64,000 nt of DNA from Brevundimonas pondensis (lineage in GTDB: Bacteria > Pseudomonadota > Alphaproteobacteria > Caulobacterales > Caulobacteraceae): contig NZ_CP062006.1 of the NCBI RefSeq assembly GCF_017487345.1, forward strand, positions 1,370,001 to 1,434,000, read 5' to 3'. Every line of letters begins with the position of its first letter. Positions within the stretch are counted from its first letter, which is position 1. Positions 19,680 through 28,111 of the stretch are shown here, one piece after another. The position numbers and the translations under genes are program-made. The notes below the pieces were generated by a model, which was not told where the DNA came from, did not search any database, and was given only the letters and a program-made list of their open reading frames with translations.

Positions 19680-20072
19680 GTGCTGAGCAAGATCTTCACC
19701 TGGTGGAACGGCGCCACGATCGGCACCCTGTTCACCGTCGGCAAACGCGGCCAGTTGGTCGGCACGGACGAATTCGGCAACCGCTATTACCAGTCGCGCG
19801 ATAACGTCAGCTATGACGGGCGCAAGCGCCGCTGGGTCATCTATGACGGCTATGCCGAGGCGTCGAAGGTTCCGCCGGAATGGCAGGGCTGGCTGCGCTA
19901 CACCTATGACGAGACCCCGGTCGAGAAGCCGCTGCCGCGTCGCGCCTGGGAAAAGGAACACTTGCCGAACCTGACCGGCACGCCGATGGCGTGGCGTCCG
20001 CAGGGTTCGCTGGCCAATGAGGGCAAGCGCCCCGCCGCCACCGGCGACTATCAGGCCTGGAGCCCGGAATGA
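19680..20072 (+). CDS. NADH:ubiquinone oxidoreductase accessory subunit NDUFA12 family
   Basis: A 130-residue homologue of the mitochondrial complex I accessory subunit NDUFA12 (B17.2), found in alphaproteobacteria. Typical blocks are [31 protein letters not shown] and [19 protein letters not shown]. It is expected at the matrix-equivalent (cytoplasmic) side of complex I. The start codon appears to be GTG at 19680. Its stop overlaps the start of the DUF2155 gene by 4 nt, a conserved pairing in the class. Confidence 0.95.
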   Translation: MLSKIFTWWNGATIGTLFTVGKRGQLVGTDEFGNRYYQSRDNVSYDGRKRRWVIYDGYAEASKVPPEWQGWLRYTYDETPVEKPLPRRAWEKEHLPNLTGTPMAWRPQGSLANEGKRPAATGDYQAWSPE

Positions 20073-20749
20073 CCCTGCGCCGCCTCCTGCTTGTCGGCGT
20101 GGCGGCAGCGGGACTGGCGGTCGCGGGCGCCGGCATGGCCAACGCCCTGATGGATTTGCCGCAGGACGCCGTGCCGGTTCAGGATCCGGTCGGCGATCTG
20201 CTACGGGACACCAACCGCACCCCTCTTCAGAACCCGCAGGCGACGCCTTCGGCGCCTTCGGTTCAGGGGCCGGCGTCCTCGACGGCCACGACGGCTGCAC
20301 CCGGCACGCCGGTTGTTGTCGTGACGCCCGAGGCCGAGATCGCCGCCGTGCAGGAAGACATCCCGCCTGAAGCCGAGGCTGAAGCGCCCAAACCGGCAGC
20401 TGAGCCAGTCGCCACGCCGGGGCGTCGTCAGCGTCGGCCGGTCGCCATCGTTCAGGCCATCGACAAGGTCACTGCCGAATCCATGCGGTTCGAGGTCGAG
20501 GTGGGCGGCCGTCCGGTGCGCTTCAACAAGACCCTGATCTTCAGCGCTCGGGCTTGCGAGGTCTCGGCGTCCGACGAACAGACCGAGGACGCCATCGCCT
20601 ATCTGGAAGTCGGGGTTCAGCCGCGCGGGATCGCCGTGCCGACCGAGGCGCGTCAGATCTTCAAGGGCTGGATGTTCGCCTCATCGCCGGGCGTCAGCGG
20701 CCTGCAACACCCGATCTACGACGCCTGGGTGGTCGGCTGTAAGGCATAG
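20069..20749 (+). CDS. DUF2155 domain protein, secreted
   Basis: A 226-residue protein with a signal peptide ([26 protein letters not shown]) and a long Pro/Ala-rich spacer. The C-terminal ~95-residue DUF2155 domain runs from [16 protein letters not shown] to [10 protein letters not shown]. It includes a pair of cysteines (ARACEV and VGCKA) that could form a disulfide in the periplasm. It is translationally coupled to NDUFA12 through an ATGA overlap. Its last 34 nt overlap the 3' end of the converging aat gene. The function of the family is unknown. Confidence 0.88.
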   Translation: MTLRRLLLVGVAAAGLAVAGAGMANALMDLPQDAVPVQDPVGDLLRDTNRTPLQNPQATPSAPSVQGPASSTATTAAPGTPVVVVTPEAEIAAVQEDIPPEAEAEAPKPAAEPVATPGRRQRRPVAIVQAIDKVTAESMRFEVEVGGRPVRFNKTLIFSARACEVSASDEQTEDAIAYLEVGVQPRGIAVPTEARQIFKGWMFASSPGVSGLQHPIYDAWVVGCKA

Positions 20750-21411
20750 GCTACGGCCTCCGCCCCTGTCAGGGGCGCGGAAAGGGCCGACTTGTCAGGC
20801 GTCAGGCGCAGGGCGGGCTTCAGCAGCCGCAGATAGGCCGCCTGCGGCGTCTCGACCGCGCCGAACTGACTGAGGTGCTCGGTCAGGAACTGGGCGTCCA
20901 GCAAGCTCCAGCCGCCCTTTCGCAGCCGCGCCACCAAGTGGACCAGAGCGACCTTTGATGCATCGCGCTCCCGGCTAAACATGCTCTCGCCGAAGAAGGC
21001 GCCGCCCAGCGTCACGCCATAGAGACCGCCGACCAGAAACTCGTCCCGCCAGCACTCGAGGCTGTGGGCGTGGCCGCGTGCGTGCAGTTCCAGATAGAGG
21101 CGGCGGATCGGATCATTGATCCAGGTGTCCTCGCGCCCCGGCATGGACGCGGCGCAGGCGCCCAGCACGGCGGCGAAGGCCGTGTCCACGCGCACCTGAA
21201 AGGGCTCGCCCCGGACGGTGCGGCGCAGGCGCGTGGGGATGTGGAAGCGATCCAGCGGCACGACGCCCCGCTGGTCCGGCTCGACCAGAAAGACGCGCGG
21301 ATCGTCGCGCGCCTCGGCCATGGGAAAGACGCCGCGAGCGTAGCAGGCCAGCAACTCCTCGGGTCCGAAGACGCTGGAGGGGCTGCTGGCGCTGAACTCG
21401 GGTTCGTCCAA
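20716..21411 (-). CDS. aat: Leucyl/phenylalanyl-tRNA-protein transferase
   Basis: Adds Leu or Phe from aminoacyl-tRNA to N-terminal Arg/Lys of proteins, marking them for ClpS/ClpAP degradation. The 231 residues contain the family blocks [12 protein letters not shown], the NDPIRRLY region and [20 protein letters not shown]. The start is uncertain. The in-frame TTG at 21411 is used, only 6 nt after the accC stop, and no better ATG precedes the conserved [12 protein letters not shown]. The window also encodes the second bacterial N-degron transferase (bpt, 54240-54971). Confidence 0.93.
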   Translation of the reverse strand: MDEPEFSASSPSSVFGPEELLACYARGVFPMAEARDDPRVFLVEPDQRGVVPLDRFHIPTRLRRTVRGEPFQVRVDTAFAAVLGACAASMPGREDTWINDPIRRLYLELHARGHAHSLECWRDEFLVGGLYGVTLGGAFFGESMFSRERDASKVALVHLVARLRKGGWSLLDAQFLTEHLSQFGAVETPQAAYLRLLKPALRLTPDKSALSAPLTGAEAVAYALQPTTQAS

Positions 21412-21417
21412 GAGGGG

Positions 21418-22770
21418 TTAGGCCTTGGCCTTCTGGGCGGCGGCCCATTTCTCCAGCCAGTGGATGTCGTAGTCGCCCGACAGAATATCGGGCTCCTGCA
21501 ACAGCTTCTGGAACAGGGGGATGGTGGTGTCGACGCCGCCGATGACCATTTCACCCAGGCTGCGCTTGAGGCGAGCCAGGGCTTCCTCGCGGTCACGACC
21601 GTGGACGATCAGCTTGCCGATCAGGCTGTCGTAGTAGGGCGGGATCGAATAGCCGGCGTAGATGGCGCTATCCAGACGCACGCCCAGGCCGCCCGGGGCG
21701 TGGAAGTCCGTGATCGTGCCCGGCGACGGGGTGAAGGTCTCGGCGTTCTCGGCATTGATCCGCACTTCGATGGAGTGACCCTCGAAGTGGATGTCGTCCT
21801 GCGTGAACGACAGCGGCAGGCCGGCGGCGATGCGGACCTGTTCGCGCACCAGATCGACGCCGGTGATCATTTCCGTGACCGGGTGTTCGACCTGCAGGCG
21901 GGTGTTCATCTCGATGAAGAAGAACTCTCCGTCTTCCCACAGGAACTCGATGGTGCCGACGCCCAGGTAGCCGATGGCGGCGATGGCCTTGTTGACCGTC
22001 TCGCCGATCTTCTTGCGACCCTCGGCCGACAGGGCGGGCGAGGGGGCCTCTTCCAGCACCTTCTGGTGGCGGCGTTGCAGCGAGCAGTCGCGTTCGCCCA
22101 GGTGGACGACGTTGCCGTGGCTGTCGGCGATGACCTGGATCTCGATGTGGCGCGGCTTCTGGAGGTAGCGCTCCATATAGACGGCGCCGTTGCCGAAGGC
22201 GGCCTTGGCCTCGGTCTGGGCCGTCTGGACGGCCTCGACCAAGTCGTCAGCGGTCAGGGCGACCTTCATGCCGCGACCGCCGCCGCCGGCGGCGGCCTTG
22301 ACGATCAGGGGGAAGCCGATGGTCTTGGACGCCTCGATGGCGGCCTCGACGGTTTCGACCTCGCCGTCAGAGCCGGGGACGACGGGGATGCCCGCCTCCA
22401 TGACCGTCTTCTTGGCGGTGATCTTGTCGCCCATGACCCGGATGTGCTCGGGCTTGGGACCGATGAAGGTCAGGCCGTGGGCCTCGATGATCTCAGCGAA
22501 GCGGGCGTTTTCCGACAGGAAGCCATAGCCCGGGTGGATCGCCTGGGCGCCGGTGATTTCGGCCGCCGCGATGATCTGCGGGATGTTCAGATAGGACTTG
22601 GCCGCCGGCGCGGGGCCGATGCAGACGCTTTCGTCGGCCAGGCGCACCCACATGGCGCCGCGGTCGGCTTCGGAGTGCACGGCGACGGTGGAGATGCCCA
22701 TCTCCTTGCACGCCCGGTGGATGCGCAGGGCGATTTCGCCGCGGTTGGCGATCAGGACCTTGGTGAACAT
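21418..22770 (-). CDS. accC: Acetyl-CoA carboxylase, biotin carboxylase subunit
   Basis: ATP-dependent carboxylation of the biotin on AccB, the first half-reaction of fatty-acid synthesis. The 450-residue length is standard. It shows the N-terminal fold ([25 protein letters not shown], read in part), the glycine-rich ATP-grasp loop [12 protein letters not shown], the block [14 protein letters not shown] with catalytic glutamates, and RINAENAE. It lies 8 nt downstream of accB on the same strand, and aat follows, so aroQ-accB-accC-aat is probably one operon. Confidence 0.98.
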   Translation of the reverse strand: MFTKVLIANRGEIALRIHRACKEMGISTVAVHSEADRGAMWVRLADESVCIGPAPAAKSYLNIPQIIAAAEITGAQAIHPGYGFLSENARFAEIIEAHGLTFIGPKPEHIRVMGDKITAKKTVMEAGIPVVPGSDGEVETVEAAIEASKTIGFPLIVKAAAGGGGRGMKVALTADDLVEAVQTAQTEAKAAFGNGAVYMERYLQKPRHIEIQVIADSHGNVVHLGERDCSLQRRHQKVLEEAPSPALSAEGRKKIGETVNKAIAAIGYLGVGTIEFLWEDGEFFFIEMNTRLQVEHPVTEMITGVDLVREQVRIAAGLPLSFTQDDIHFEGHSIEVRINAENAETFTPSPGTITDFHAPGGLGVRLDSAIYAGYSIPPYYDSLIGKLIVHGRDREEALARLKRSLGEMVIGGVDTTIPLFQKLLQEPDILSGDYDIHWLEKWAAAQKAKA

Positions 22771-22778
22771 ATCCGGTC

Positions 22779-23273
22779 TCAGGCTTCCAGCAGGACCAGG
22801 GCTTCGCCGAACTCGACCGGCTGGGCGTCGCCCACCAGGATTTCCGACACCACGCCGTCGCGCGGGGCCTGGATCGGGTTCATGGTCTTCATGGCTTCGA
22901 CGATCAGCAGGGTCTGGCCCTTCTTGACCTTGTCGCCCGGCTTCACGAACTGCGGAGCTTCCGGCGAGGGCTGCAGGTAGGCGGTGCCGACCATCGGCGA
23001 CTTCACCTCTTCGCCCTTGCGCGAGACGATGGTGGCCGGGTCCGACGGCATCGAGGCCGGAGCGGCGGCGGGCGCGGCGTGGGCGACCGGAGCCGGAGCG
23101 GCGGCGTACTGGATCGGCGCAGCGGCCGTCATGGTGACTTCACGGGCGACGCGGATACGCAGTTCGCCGCGCTCGACCTCGATTTCCGTCAGGTCGGTTT
23201 CGTTCAGGATGTCGGCCAGGCTGCGGATCAGGCCGGCGTCGATGCCTTCGTTCTTGTGCTTGTCGTCGGACAT
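22779..23273 (-). CDS. accB: Acetyl-CoA carboxylase biotin carboxyl carrier protein
   Basis: A 164-residue carrier. An N-terminal helical part is followed by an Ala/Pro-rich flexible linker (about 48-78) and a C-terminal biotinyl domain with the modified lysine K129 in EAMKTM. The ATG at 23273 follows an AGAGAG ribosome-binding site. An upstream in-frame extension exists but overlaps the end of aroQ in another frame and lacks family similarity. It carries CO2 from AccC to the carboxyltransferase. Confidence 0.97.
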   Translation of the reverse strand: MSDDKHKNEGIDAGLIRSLADILNETDLTEIEVERGELRIRVAREVTMTAAAPIQYAAAPAPVAHAAPAAAPASMPSDPATIVSRKGEEVKSPMVGTAYLQPSPEAPQFVKPGDKVKKGQTLLIVEAMKTMNPIQAPRDGVVSEILVGDAQPVEFGEALVLLEA

Positions 23274-23286
23274 GGTGCGTCTCTCT

Positions 23287-23760
23287 TTAGATCTTGGGCG
23301 AACGAGCCCCGGCCGCCGCGCGTTCCCGCGCCAGCCGAAGGGCGGCCTTGACGGCCAGTTCGTAGCTGTGGGGGCCGAAGCCCGAAATGACGCCGGTCGC
23401 AACCAGCGAAACATAGGAATGACGCCGGAAATCCTCGCGCGCGGCAGGGCTCGACAGGTGGCATTCGACGACGGGCACGCTGAGCGTCTTCAACGCATCC
23501 AGCAGGGCCACCGAGGTATGGGTGAAGGCGGCGGGATTGATCACCAGGGCGCTGGCCTCGTTGCGCGCCTCATGGATCCAGTCGACAAGCTGGCCTTCGT
23601 GATTGGATTGCTTGAACACCACGCGCGCGCCCTCGGCCGCCGCCTCGCACATCGCCTGGACGTCGGCCAGGGTCTCGCGGCCATAGATGTCCGGCTCCCG
23701 AACCCCGAGAAGGTTCAGGTTGGGCCCGTTCAGGACATAGAGGGTGAGGGTTTCGGGCAT
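23287..23760 (-). CDS. aroQ: 3-dehydroquinate dehydratase, type II
   Basis: Third step of the shikimate pathway, in the small dodecameric type II form. It has 157 residues. Catalytic Y26 lies in the [10 protein letters not shown] loop; [17 protein letters not shown] and the general acid histidine in ECHLSSP are present. It is first gene of the probable aroQ-accB-accC-aat transcription unit, an arrangement seen in many alphaproteobacteria. Confidence 0.97.
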   Translation of the reverse strand: MPETLTLYVLNGPNLNLLGVREPDIYGRETLADVQAMCEAAAEGARVVFKQSNHEGQLVDWIHEARNEASALVINPAAFTHTSVALLDALKTLSVPVVECHLSSPAAREDFRRHSYVSLVATGVISGFGPHSYELAVKAALRLARERAAAGARSPKI

Positions 23761-23953
23761 TCGCTCGCAAAACAGGCGCGCCGTGTCCGCGCGGAATCGA
23801 GCGCGCGTTGTAGCTCAGGTGGCGCGCGGCGCAAAGCGGGTGGTTGAAAAGGTTGACGCTGGGGGAGGCGCGGGCAATCTCCATCAGACTCGTCGGATAG
23901 CGGCTACCAGGAGCAACTTTGCGTCTAAGGTATCGCGCAGTTTGATCGCACTT

Positions 23954-24217
23954 ATGGTGTGCATGGGTATGAGAAGTAGAAGAATAAAGCCTGCGTATTT
24001 GACGAGCTTGGCGCTATACGGTGCATGGGGGGCAGCGACATATGTCTATCACTCTCTGTCTTCAGTTCGACCTGAGGGATTTAGAACATATGCTGTGAGC
24101 TTTGGTAGCGGGTGGCTTTATACCTCCTTCGTTCCCTTTATTGCTTTTTGGTCGGTCGTTCCTGTTACCGTTGGTGTTGCGGTGTTGTTCCTGTTTCGAC
24201 CTTCATGGGAAGAGTAG
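23954..24217 (+). CDS. Small two-helix membrane protein in an AT-richer patch
   Basis: An 87-residue open frame with two hydrophobic segments (AYLTSLALYGAWGAATYVYH and FIAFWSVVPVTVGVAVLFLF) and an Arg-rich start (MRSRRIKP), so the N-terminus is probably cytoplasmic. I recognise no family. Codon use differs from all neighbours: AGA, ATA and many T-ending codons appear where the rest of the window uses C/G endings. Either ATG at 23954 or 23969 may be the start, and neither has a clear ribosome-binding site. It may be a recent acquisition or a decaying remnant. Confidence 0.5.
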   Translation: MVCMGMRSRRIKPAYLTSLALYGAWGAATYVYHSLSSVRPEGFRTYAVSFGSGWLYTSFVPFIAFWSVVPVTVGVAVLFLFRPSWEE

Positions 24218-24327
24218 CTGCGAACCAGAGGCCCAAAAGAACGTTTTGCACCGGTGCCGGCGCCAGCATATCTCCACGCCATTCGATGGAGGCTTGCCTC
24301 CTGCCTGCATCCTCTGGAGCGAACAGT

Positions 24328-24525
24328 TTGCGTATCGAAGTCAACGGCGAGGGGCGGGACACCGCCGCCACGACCATTCTGGGCCTGGTTCAGGAGTTGT
24401 CGCTGGACCCGAAGAAGGTGGCGGTCGAGCGCAATCTGGAGATCGTGCCGCGTTCGCTGCACGGGGAGACCGCGCTGGCGGAGGGCGACAGGATCGAGCT
24501 GGTGCAGTTCGTCGGGGGCGGCTGA
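24328..24525 (+). CDS. thiS: Sulfur carrier protein ThiS
   Basis: A 65-residue ubiquitin-like protein that carries sulfur as a C-terminal thiocarboxylate for thiazole formation. The sequence ends FVGGG, giving the essential Gly-Gly terminus. The start is the TTG at 24328, placed 8 nt after GGAG in CTCTGGAGCG; it gives the normal ThiS beginning MRIEVNGEGRDT. Longer readings in the same frame run through the AT-richer patch and do not fit the family. thiG follows after 195 nt that contain a large inverted repeat. Confidence 0.93.
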   Translation: MRIEVNGEGRDTAATTILGLVQELSLDPKKVAVERNLEIVPRSLHGETALAEGDRIELVQFVGGG

Positions 24526-24540
24526 CGTCTCCCTAAAACC

Positions 24541-24648
24541 CCGCTCATCCCCGCGGAGGCGGGGACCCAGTTCTTTGGCGACAGACTTGACGGTCCAAGT
24601 GGGAGCATGGGGTTCTTACTGGGTCCCCGCCTCCGCGGGGATGAGCGG
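24541..24648. repeat. Perfect 30-bp inverted repeat pair (REP-like) between thiS and thiG
   Basis: The left arm at 24541-24570 and right arm at 24619-24648 are exact reverse complements over 30 nt, with a 48-nt spacer. Each arm also contains its own small hairpin (CCCCGC ... GCGGGG). The paired-palindrome form matches REP doublets. It lies inside the presumed thiS-thiG operon, where it would form a very stable RNA stem. Confidence 0.85.
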
Positions 24649-24720
24649 AAAGGGTGGGCGCGGTTATCAAATCCCGTGTCGACGCTTCCCCCCGGCGCAT
24701 GGCGGCGCTAGGTCAGGGGC

Positions 24721-25509
24721 ATGACCGATACAGCCCCCCGCACCGACAGCTGGACCGTCGCCGGCCGCACCTTCAACTCGCGCCTGATCGTGGGCACCGG
24801 CAAGTACCGGGACTATGCCCAGAACGCGGCGGCGGCCGAGGCTTCGGGCGCCGAGATCGTCACCGTGGCCGTGCGCCGGGTCAATCTGACCGATCCGAAC
24901 CAGCCGGTGCTGACGGACTTCCTCGATCCCAAGAAATACACCTACCTGCCCAATACGGCGGGCTGCTTCACCGGCGAGGACGCGGTGCGGACCCTGCGTC
25001 TGGCGCGCGAGGCGGGCGGCTGGACCCTGGTCAAGCTGGAGGTCCTGTCCGACCAGCGCACCCTGTTCCCGGACATGGAAGAAACCCTGCGGTCGCTGAA
25101 GCTGCTTACGGCCGAGGGTTTCGAGGTCATGGTCTATTGCACCGACGATCCCGTCTATGCGCGTAAGCTGGAAGACGCAGGCGCCGTGGCCATCATGCCG
25201 CTGGGCGCGCCGATCGGCTCGGGCCTGGGGGTGCAGAACCCCATCAATATCCGTCTGATCGTCGAGCAGTCCAAGGTGCCGGTCCTGGTCGATGCGGGCG
25301 TCGGCACGGCTTCGGACGCCGCCATCGCCATGGAGCTGGGCTGCGACGGCGTGCTGATGAATACCGCCATCGCCGAGGCGCGCGATCCGATCCTGATGGC
25401 CAGCGCCATGAAGCACGCGGTCATCGCGGGGCGGGAATCCTATCTGGCCGGACGGATGAAGAAGCGCTTCTACGCCGATCCGTCCTCGCCGCTGGCGGGT
25501 CTGATCTAG
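24721..25509 (+). CDS. thiG: Thiazole synthase
   Basis: Builds the thiazole phosphate of thiamine from DXP, dehydroglycine and ThiS-bound sulfur. The 262-residue TIM barrel has the Schiff-base lysine K105 in [10 protein letters not shown], plus [23 protein letters not shown] and [12 protein letters not shown]. The ATG at 24721 is preceded by GGTCAGGGGC. It is paired with thiS upstream. No thiF or thiO is in the window, and no TPP riboswitch signature (CTGAGA plus ACCTGA pattern) is visible upstream of thiS or thiG. Confidence 0.97.
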   Translation: MTDTAPRTDSWTVAGRTFNSRLIVGTGKYRDYAQNAAAAEASGAEIVTVAVRRVNLTDPNQPVLTDFLDPKKYTYLPNTAGCFTGEDAVRTLRLAREAGGWTLVKLEVLSDQRTLFPDMEETLRSLKLLTAEGFEVMVYCTDDPVYARKLEDAGAVAIMPLGAPIGSGLGVQNPINIRLIVEQSKVPVLVDAGVGTASDAAIAMELGCDGVLMNTAIAEARDPILMASAMKHAVIAGRESYLAGRMKKRFYADPSSPLAGLI

Positions 25510-25523
25510 CGTATTGCGACGCT

Positions 25524-25541
25524 GAGGCCGCTTGCGGCCTC
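25524..25541 (+). terminator. Possible terminator after thiG
   Basis: A 7-bp stem (24-30 with 35-41 of this hundred block; GAGGCCG and its complement) closed by a CTTG tetraloop, 14 nt after the thiG stop. The following GTTGT is a poor U-tract, so strength is doubtful. Confidence 0.4.
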
Positions 25542-25585
25542 GTTGTCTGGCGCGCACTCTTCCGGCGACTGAGGGAGAGGGTGCG

Positions 25586-27280
25586 ATGCGTTTCGGATTG
25601 ATGGCCTGTACGGCCGTGGCGGCCTGCATGATCGGGCCGATGGCGGTGGCGGACGCGACGGCGGACAAGGCGGTGCGCGACCTGCTGGACCAGCCGCAGG
25701 TCTGCGGGCCGGGCGGCTCGTCCATCGAGGCCATCCCGACCAACGACATCGTCATGGTCGAAGGCTTTGGTAGCGGCGGCTTCAAGGTCGATACCGCTAG
25801 TCCTGAAGCCCAGGCCTGGTTCGACCACGGCGTGCGGCTGCGCTGGGCCTTCGAGCATACCGAATCGGTGCGGGCTTTCCGCAAGGCGCGGGCGCTGGAT
25901 CCGTCGTGCGGGATGTGCGCCTGGGGCGAGGCCTGGGCCATCGGCCCCAACCTGAACGGCGGCGGTCAGGACAAGGCCTCCATCGACGCCGCCCGCACGG
26001 CCGCCCGCGAGGCGCGCCGTCTGGCCCGCGACGCCACGCCGGTTCAGCGTCAGATGATCGATGCTCTGATCCAACGCTATTCCGGCGGGGACAAGAGCCG
26101 CGCTGACCGCTTCGCCCAGCGCATGGACCGGATCGCGCGCCAGAACCCGGACGACGTCGCCATCGCCAACATCACCGCTGACGCCTGGCTTCTGGCCGCC
26201 GATGAATGGTGGGACGACGACGGCAAGGCCGCCGATCCGGCCATTCCGCGCGCCATGGGCCTGCTGAAACACGCCTTGGCGAAGGACCCCAATGATCCGG
26301 GCGCGATCCACCTCTATATCCACCTGACCGAGTGGTCGGACGATCCGCACAAGGCCATTCCCTATGGCGAGAGGCTGGCCCTGCTGGCCCCGGCGGCCAG
26401 CCATCTGGTGCATATGCCGTCGCATACCTATTACCGGGTCGGGCGCTATCGGGACGCGATGATGTCCAACGTCAACGCCGTGGCGCTGGACCGGCGCTAT
26501 GACGCCCTGGCCAGGCCGCCGGGCGGGGTGCCGGCGATGCGGCTGCACGCCCACAACATCCACTTCGGCATGGGCGGCGCCCTGATGGCCGGGGGCGGCG
26601 AGGAGGGGCTGAAGCTCGCTGACTGGTTCCTGAGCACCTATCCGAACATCGGCGCCCAGGAATACTGGCGGCAGATCGTCGCCAACAACGCCTACGCTCT
26701 TTACGGTCGATTCGGTTCGCCGGAGCAGGTGGCGGCGCTGAAAGAGCCGCCGGCCACTCATCCGCTGCTGCGCATCAGTTGGCGTTATGCGCGGGGCGAG
26801 GCGGCGGCGAGGGCTGGCGACGCCGCCGCTGTGCGGGCCGAGGCGGACGCCATCAAGGCCCTGCGCGAGGCCACGCCCTTCACCGGGCCCATGGCCGAGC
26901 AGCGGGCCGTCTTCACCGAACTGTCCCAGCGTATCCTCGAAGGCCGCGCGGCGATGATCGAGGGCCATGCGAGCGCCGCCGTCGCCGCCTTCACTCGCGC
27001 GGCGCAAATTCAGGCCATGGACGACGAGGGCGGCGATCCGCCGATCATCTGGTATCCGACGCGTCGCAGTCTGGCGGCGGCCATGCTGGCCAGCGGCGAC
27101 GCCGCCGGGGCCAAGGTCAAGATCGAGGAATTGCTGAAGGACTGGCCCAGCGATCCCTACAGCTATTTCGTTCTGGCCGAGGCCGAACGGAAGCTGGGAA
27201 ACGCCGAAGCCGCCGCCGAGGCGACCCGACGTTCGACCATCGAGTGGATTGGCGGCGAGCGGAGCCTGGCCGCAGCCTAG
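25586..27280 (+). CDS. Secreted tetratricopeptide-repeat protein
   Basis: A 564-residue protein with a signal peptide (MRFGLMACTAVAACMIGPMAVA) and a chain of helical hairpins of TPR type, for example WAFEHTESVRAFRKARALDP near residue 85 and YSYFVLAEAERKLGNAEAA near the end. Two cysteines in DPSCGMCAWGEAW may be a disulfide or metal pair. The ATG at 25586 follows a strong GGGAGAGG ribosome-binding site. No catalytic motif is visible. It probably acts as a periplasmic protein-interaction scaffold. It converges with the DsbA-like gene, overlapping it by 4 nt. Confidence 0.85.
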   Translation: MRFGLMACTAVAACMIGPMAVADATADKAVRDLLDQPQVCGPGGSSIEAIPTNDIVMVEGFGSGGFKVDTASPEAQAWFDHGVRLRWAFEHTESVRAFRKARALDPSCGMCAWGEAWAIGPNLNGGGQDKASIDAARTAAREARRLARDATPVQRQMIDALIQRYSGGDKSRADRFAQRMDRIARQNPDDVAIANITADAWLLAADEWWDDDGKAADPAIPRAMGLLKHALAKDPNDPGAIHLYIHLTEWSDDPHKAIPYGERLALLAPAASHLVHMPSHTYYRVGRYRDAMMSNVNAVALDRRYDALARPPGGVPAMRLHAHNIHFGMGGALMAGGGEEGLKLADWFLSTYPNIGAQEYWRQIVANNAYALYGRFGSPEQVAALKEPPATHPLLRISWRYARGEAAARAGDAAAVRAEADAIKALREATPFTGPMAEQRAVFTELSQRILEGRAAMIEGHASAAVAAFTRAAQIQAMDDEGGDPPIIWYPTRRSLAAAMLASGDAAGAKVKIEELLKDWPSDPYSYFVLAEAERKLGNAEAAAEATRRSTIEWIGGERSLAAA

Positions 27281-28080
27281 CGCTTGGCGTCTTCGATCAT
27301 CTTGGCGACGGCGGCAGGCTCGATGCTGGCGCTTGCCTTGCCGTTGATGAAGAAGGTCGGGGTGCCTTGCAGGCCCAGGGTCGCGGCCACGGTGTGGATG
27401 TCGGTGACGTGGCGGGTCATCTCGGGCGAGGCGATGGCCGCCTGGGCCTTGGTCATGTCGACGCCGTGCTGGACCAGGATGCCGTCGATGGCCGCGCGGT
27501 CCAGGGCGCGCTCAGTCATCAGGGCGTCATAGACCTCCAGATACTTGCCCTGCTGATGCGCGGCCAGGGCGGCGCGGGCGGCGTATTGCGAGGTGACGTC
27601 GTCGCCCCGGTCCAGGATGGGCCAGTCCTTGAAGACGAAGCGGACCTCAGGATGGGCGGCCATCAGGGCGCGGTAGTCATGCGCCACGGCCTTGCAGCCC
27701 GGGCAGCGGAAGTCGAAGAACTCGATCACCGTGACCTTGGCGTCGGCGGGGCCGAAGCTGGGGTCGCGGGCGTCGGCGGCCAGCAGGGCCGGATTGGCCT
27801 TGACGGCGGCGTTGATGGTCTGGACGCGGGACTGCTCCTCGTGGGCCTGACGCGCGGCCAGAACCTCGTCCAGAACTTGCGGATTGGCGACCAGATAGGC
27901 GCGCACGCGTCCGCCGAAATCGCCGCCGGTCAGGTAGGGGGCGACCGACGCGCCCAAGGCCAGGACCGAGACGGCCAGAGCCGCGCCGGCCAGGGTCTTG
28001 CCGGACAGTGACGACAGGATACTGCCTTGGGGAGCGGGCGTCGGGGTATGGGCGTCAGGCCGGGCTTCGTCGTCGGTCAT
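27277..28080 (-). CDS. Membrane-anchored DsbA-family thiol oxidoreductase
   Basis: A 267-residue protein with one N-terminal transmembrane anchor (about 28-50) and a periplasmic thioredoxin-fold domain. The active site is C126-P-G-C129 in FFDFRCPGCK, and the cis-proline loop is GTPTFFING. The architecture resembles the ScsC/DsbG-like DSBA proteins of alphaproteobacteria, which either oxidise or isomerise disulfides in exported proteins. It lies 31 nt downstream of the M48 protease on the same strand. The electron partner is unknown. Confidence 0.92.
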   Translation of the reverse strand: MTDDEARPDAHTPTPAPQGSILSSLSGKTLAGAALAVSVLALGASVAPYLTGGDFGGRVRAYLVANPQVLDEVLAARQAHEEQSRVQTINAAVKANPALLAADARDPSFGPADAKVTVIEFFDFRCPGCKAVAHDYRALMAAHPEVRFVFKDWPILDRGDDVTSQYAARAALAAHQQGKYLEVYDALMTERALDRAAIDGILVQHGVDMTKAQAAIASPEMTRHVTDIHTVAATLGLQGTPTFFINGKASASIEPAAVAKMIEDAKR

Positions 28081-28111
28081 GCAGATCTCGGTATTGGCAG
28101 GTCAGGCGGCG

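Noticed and set aside
24218..24330. TPP riboswitch ahead of thiS
   Set aside because: The conserved CTGAGA and ACCTGA-type elements and the expected helices are absent.
24112..24525. Long upstream extension of thiS (137 codons)
   Set aside because: Family length and a GGAG site 8 nt before TTG 24328 fix the short start; the extension overlaps the small membrane protein in another frame.
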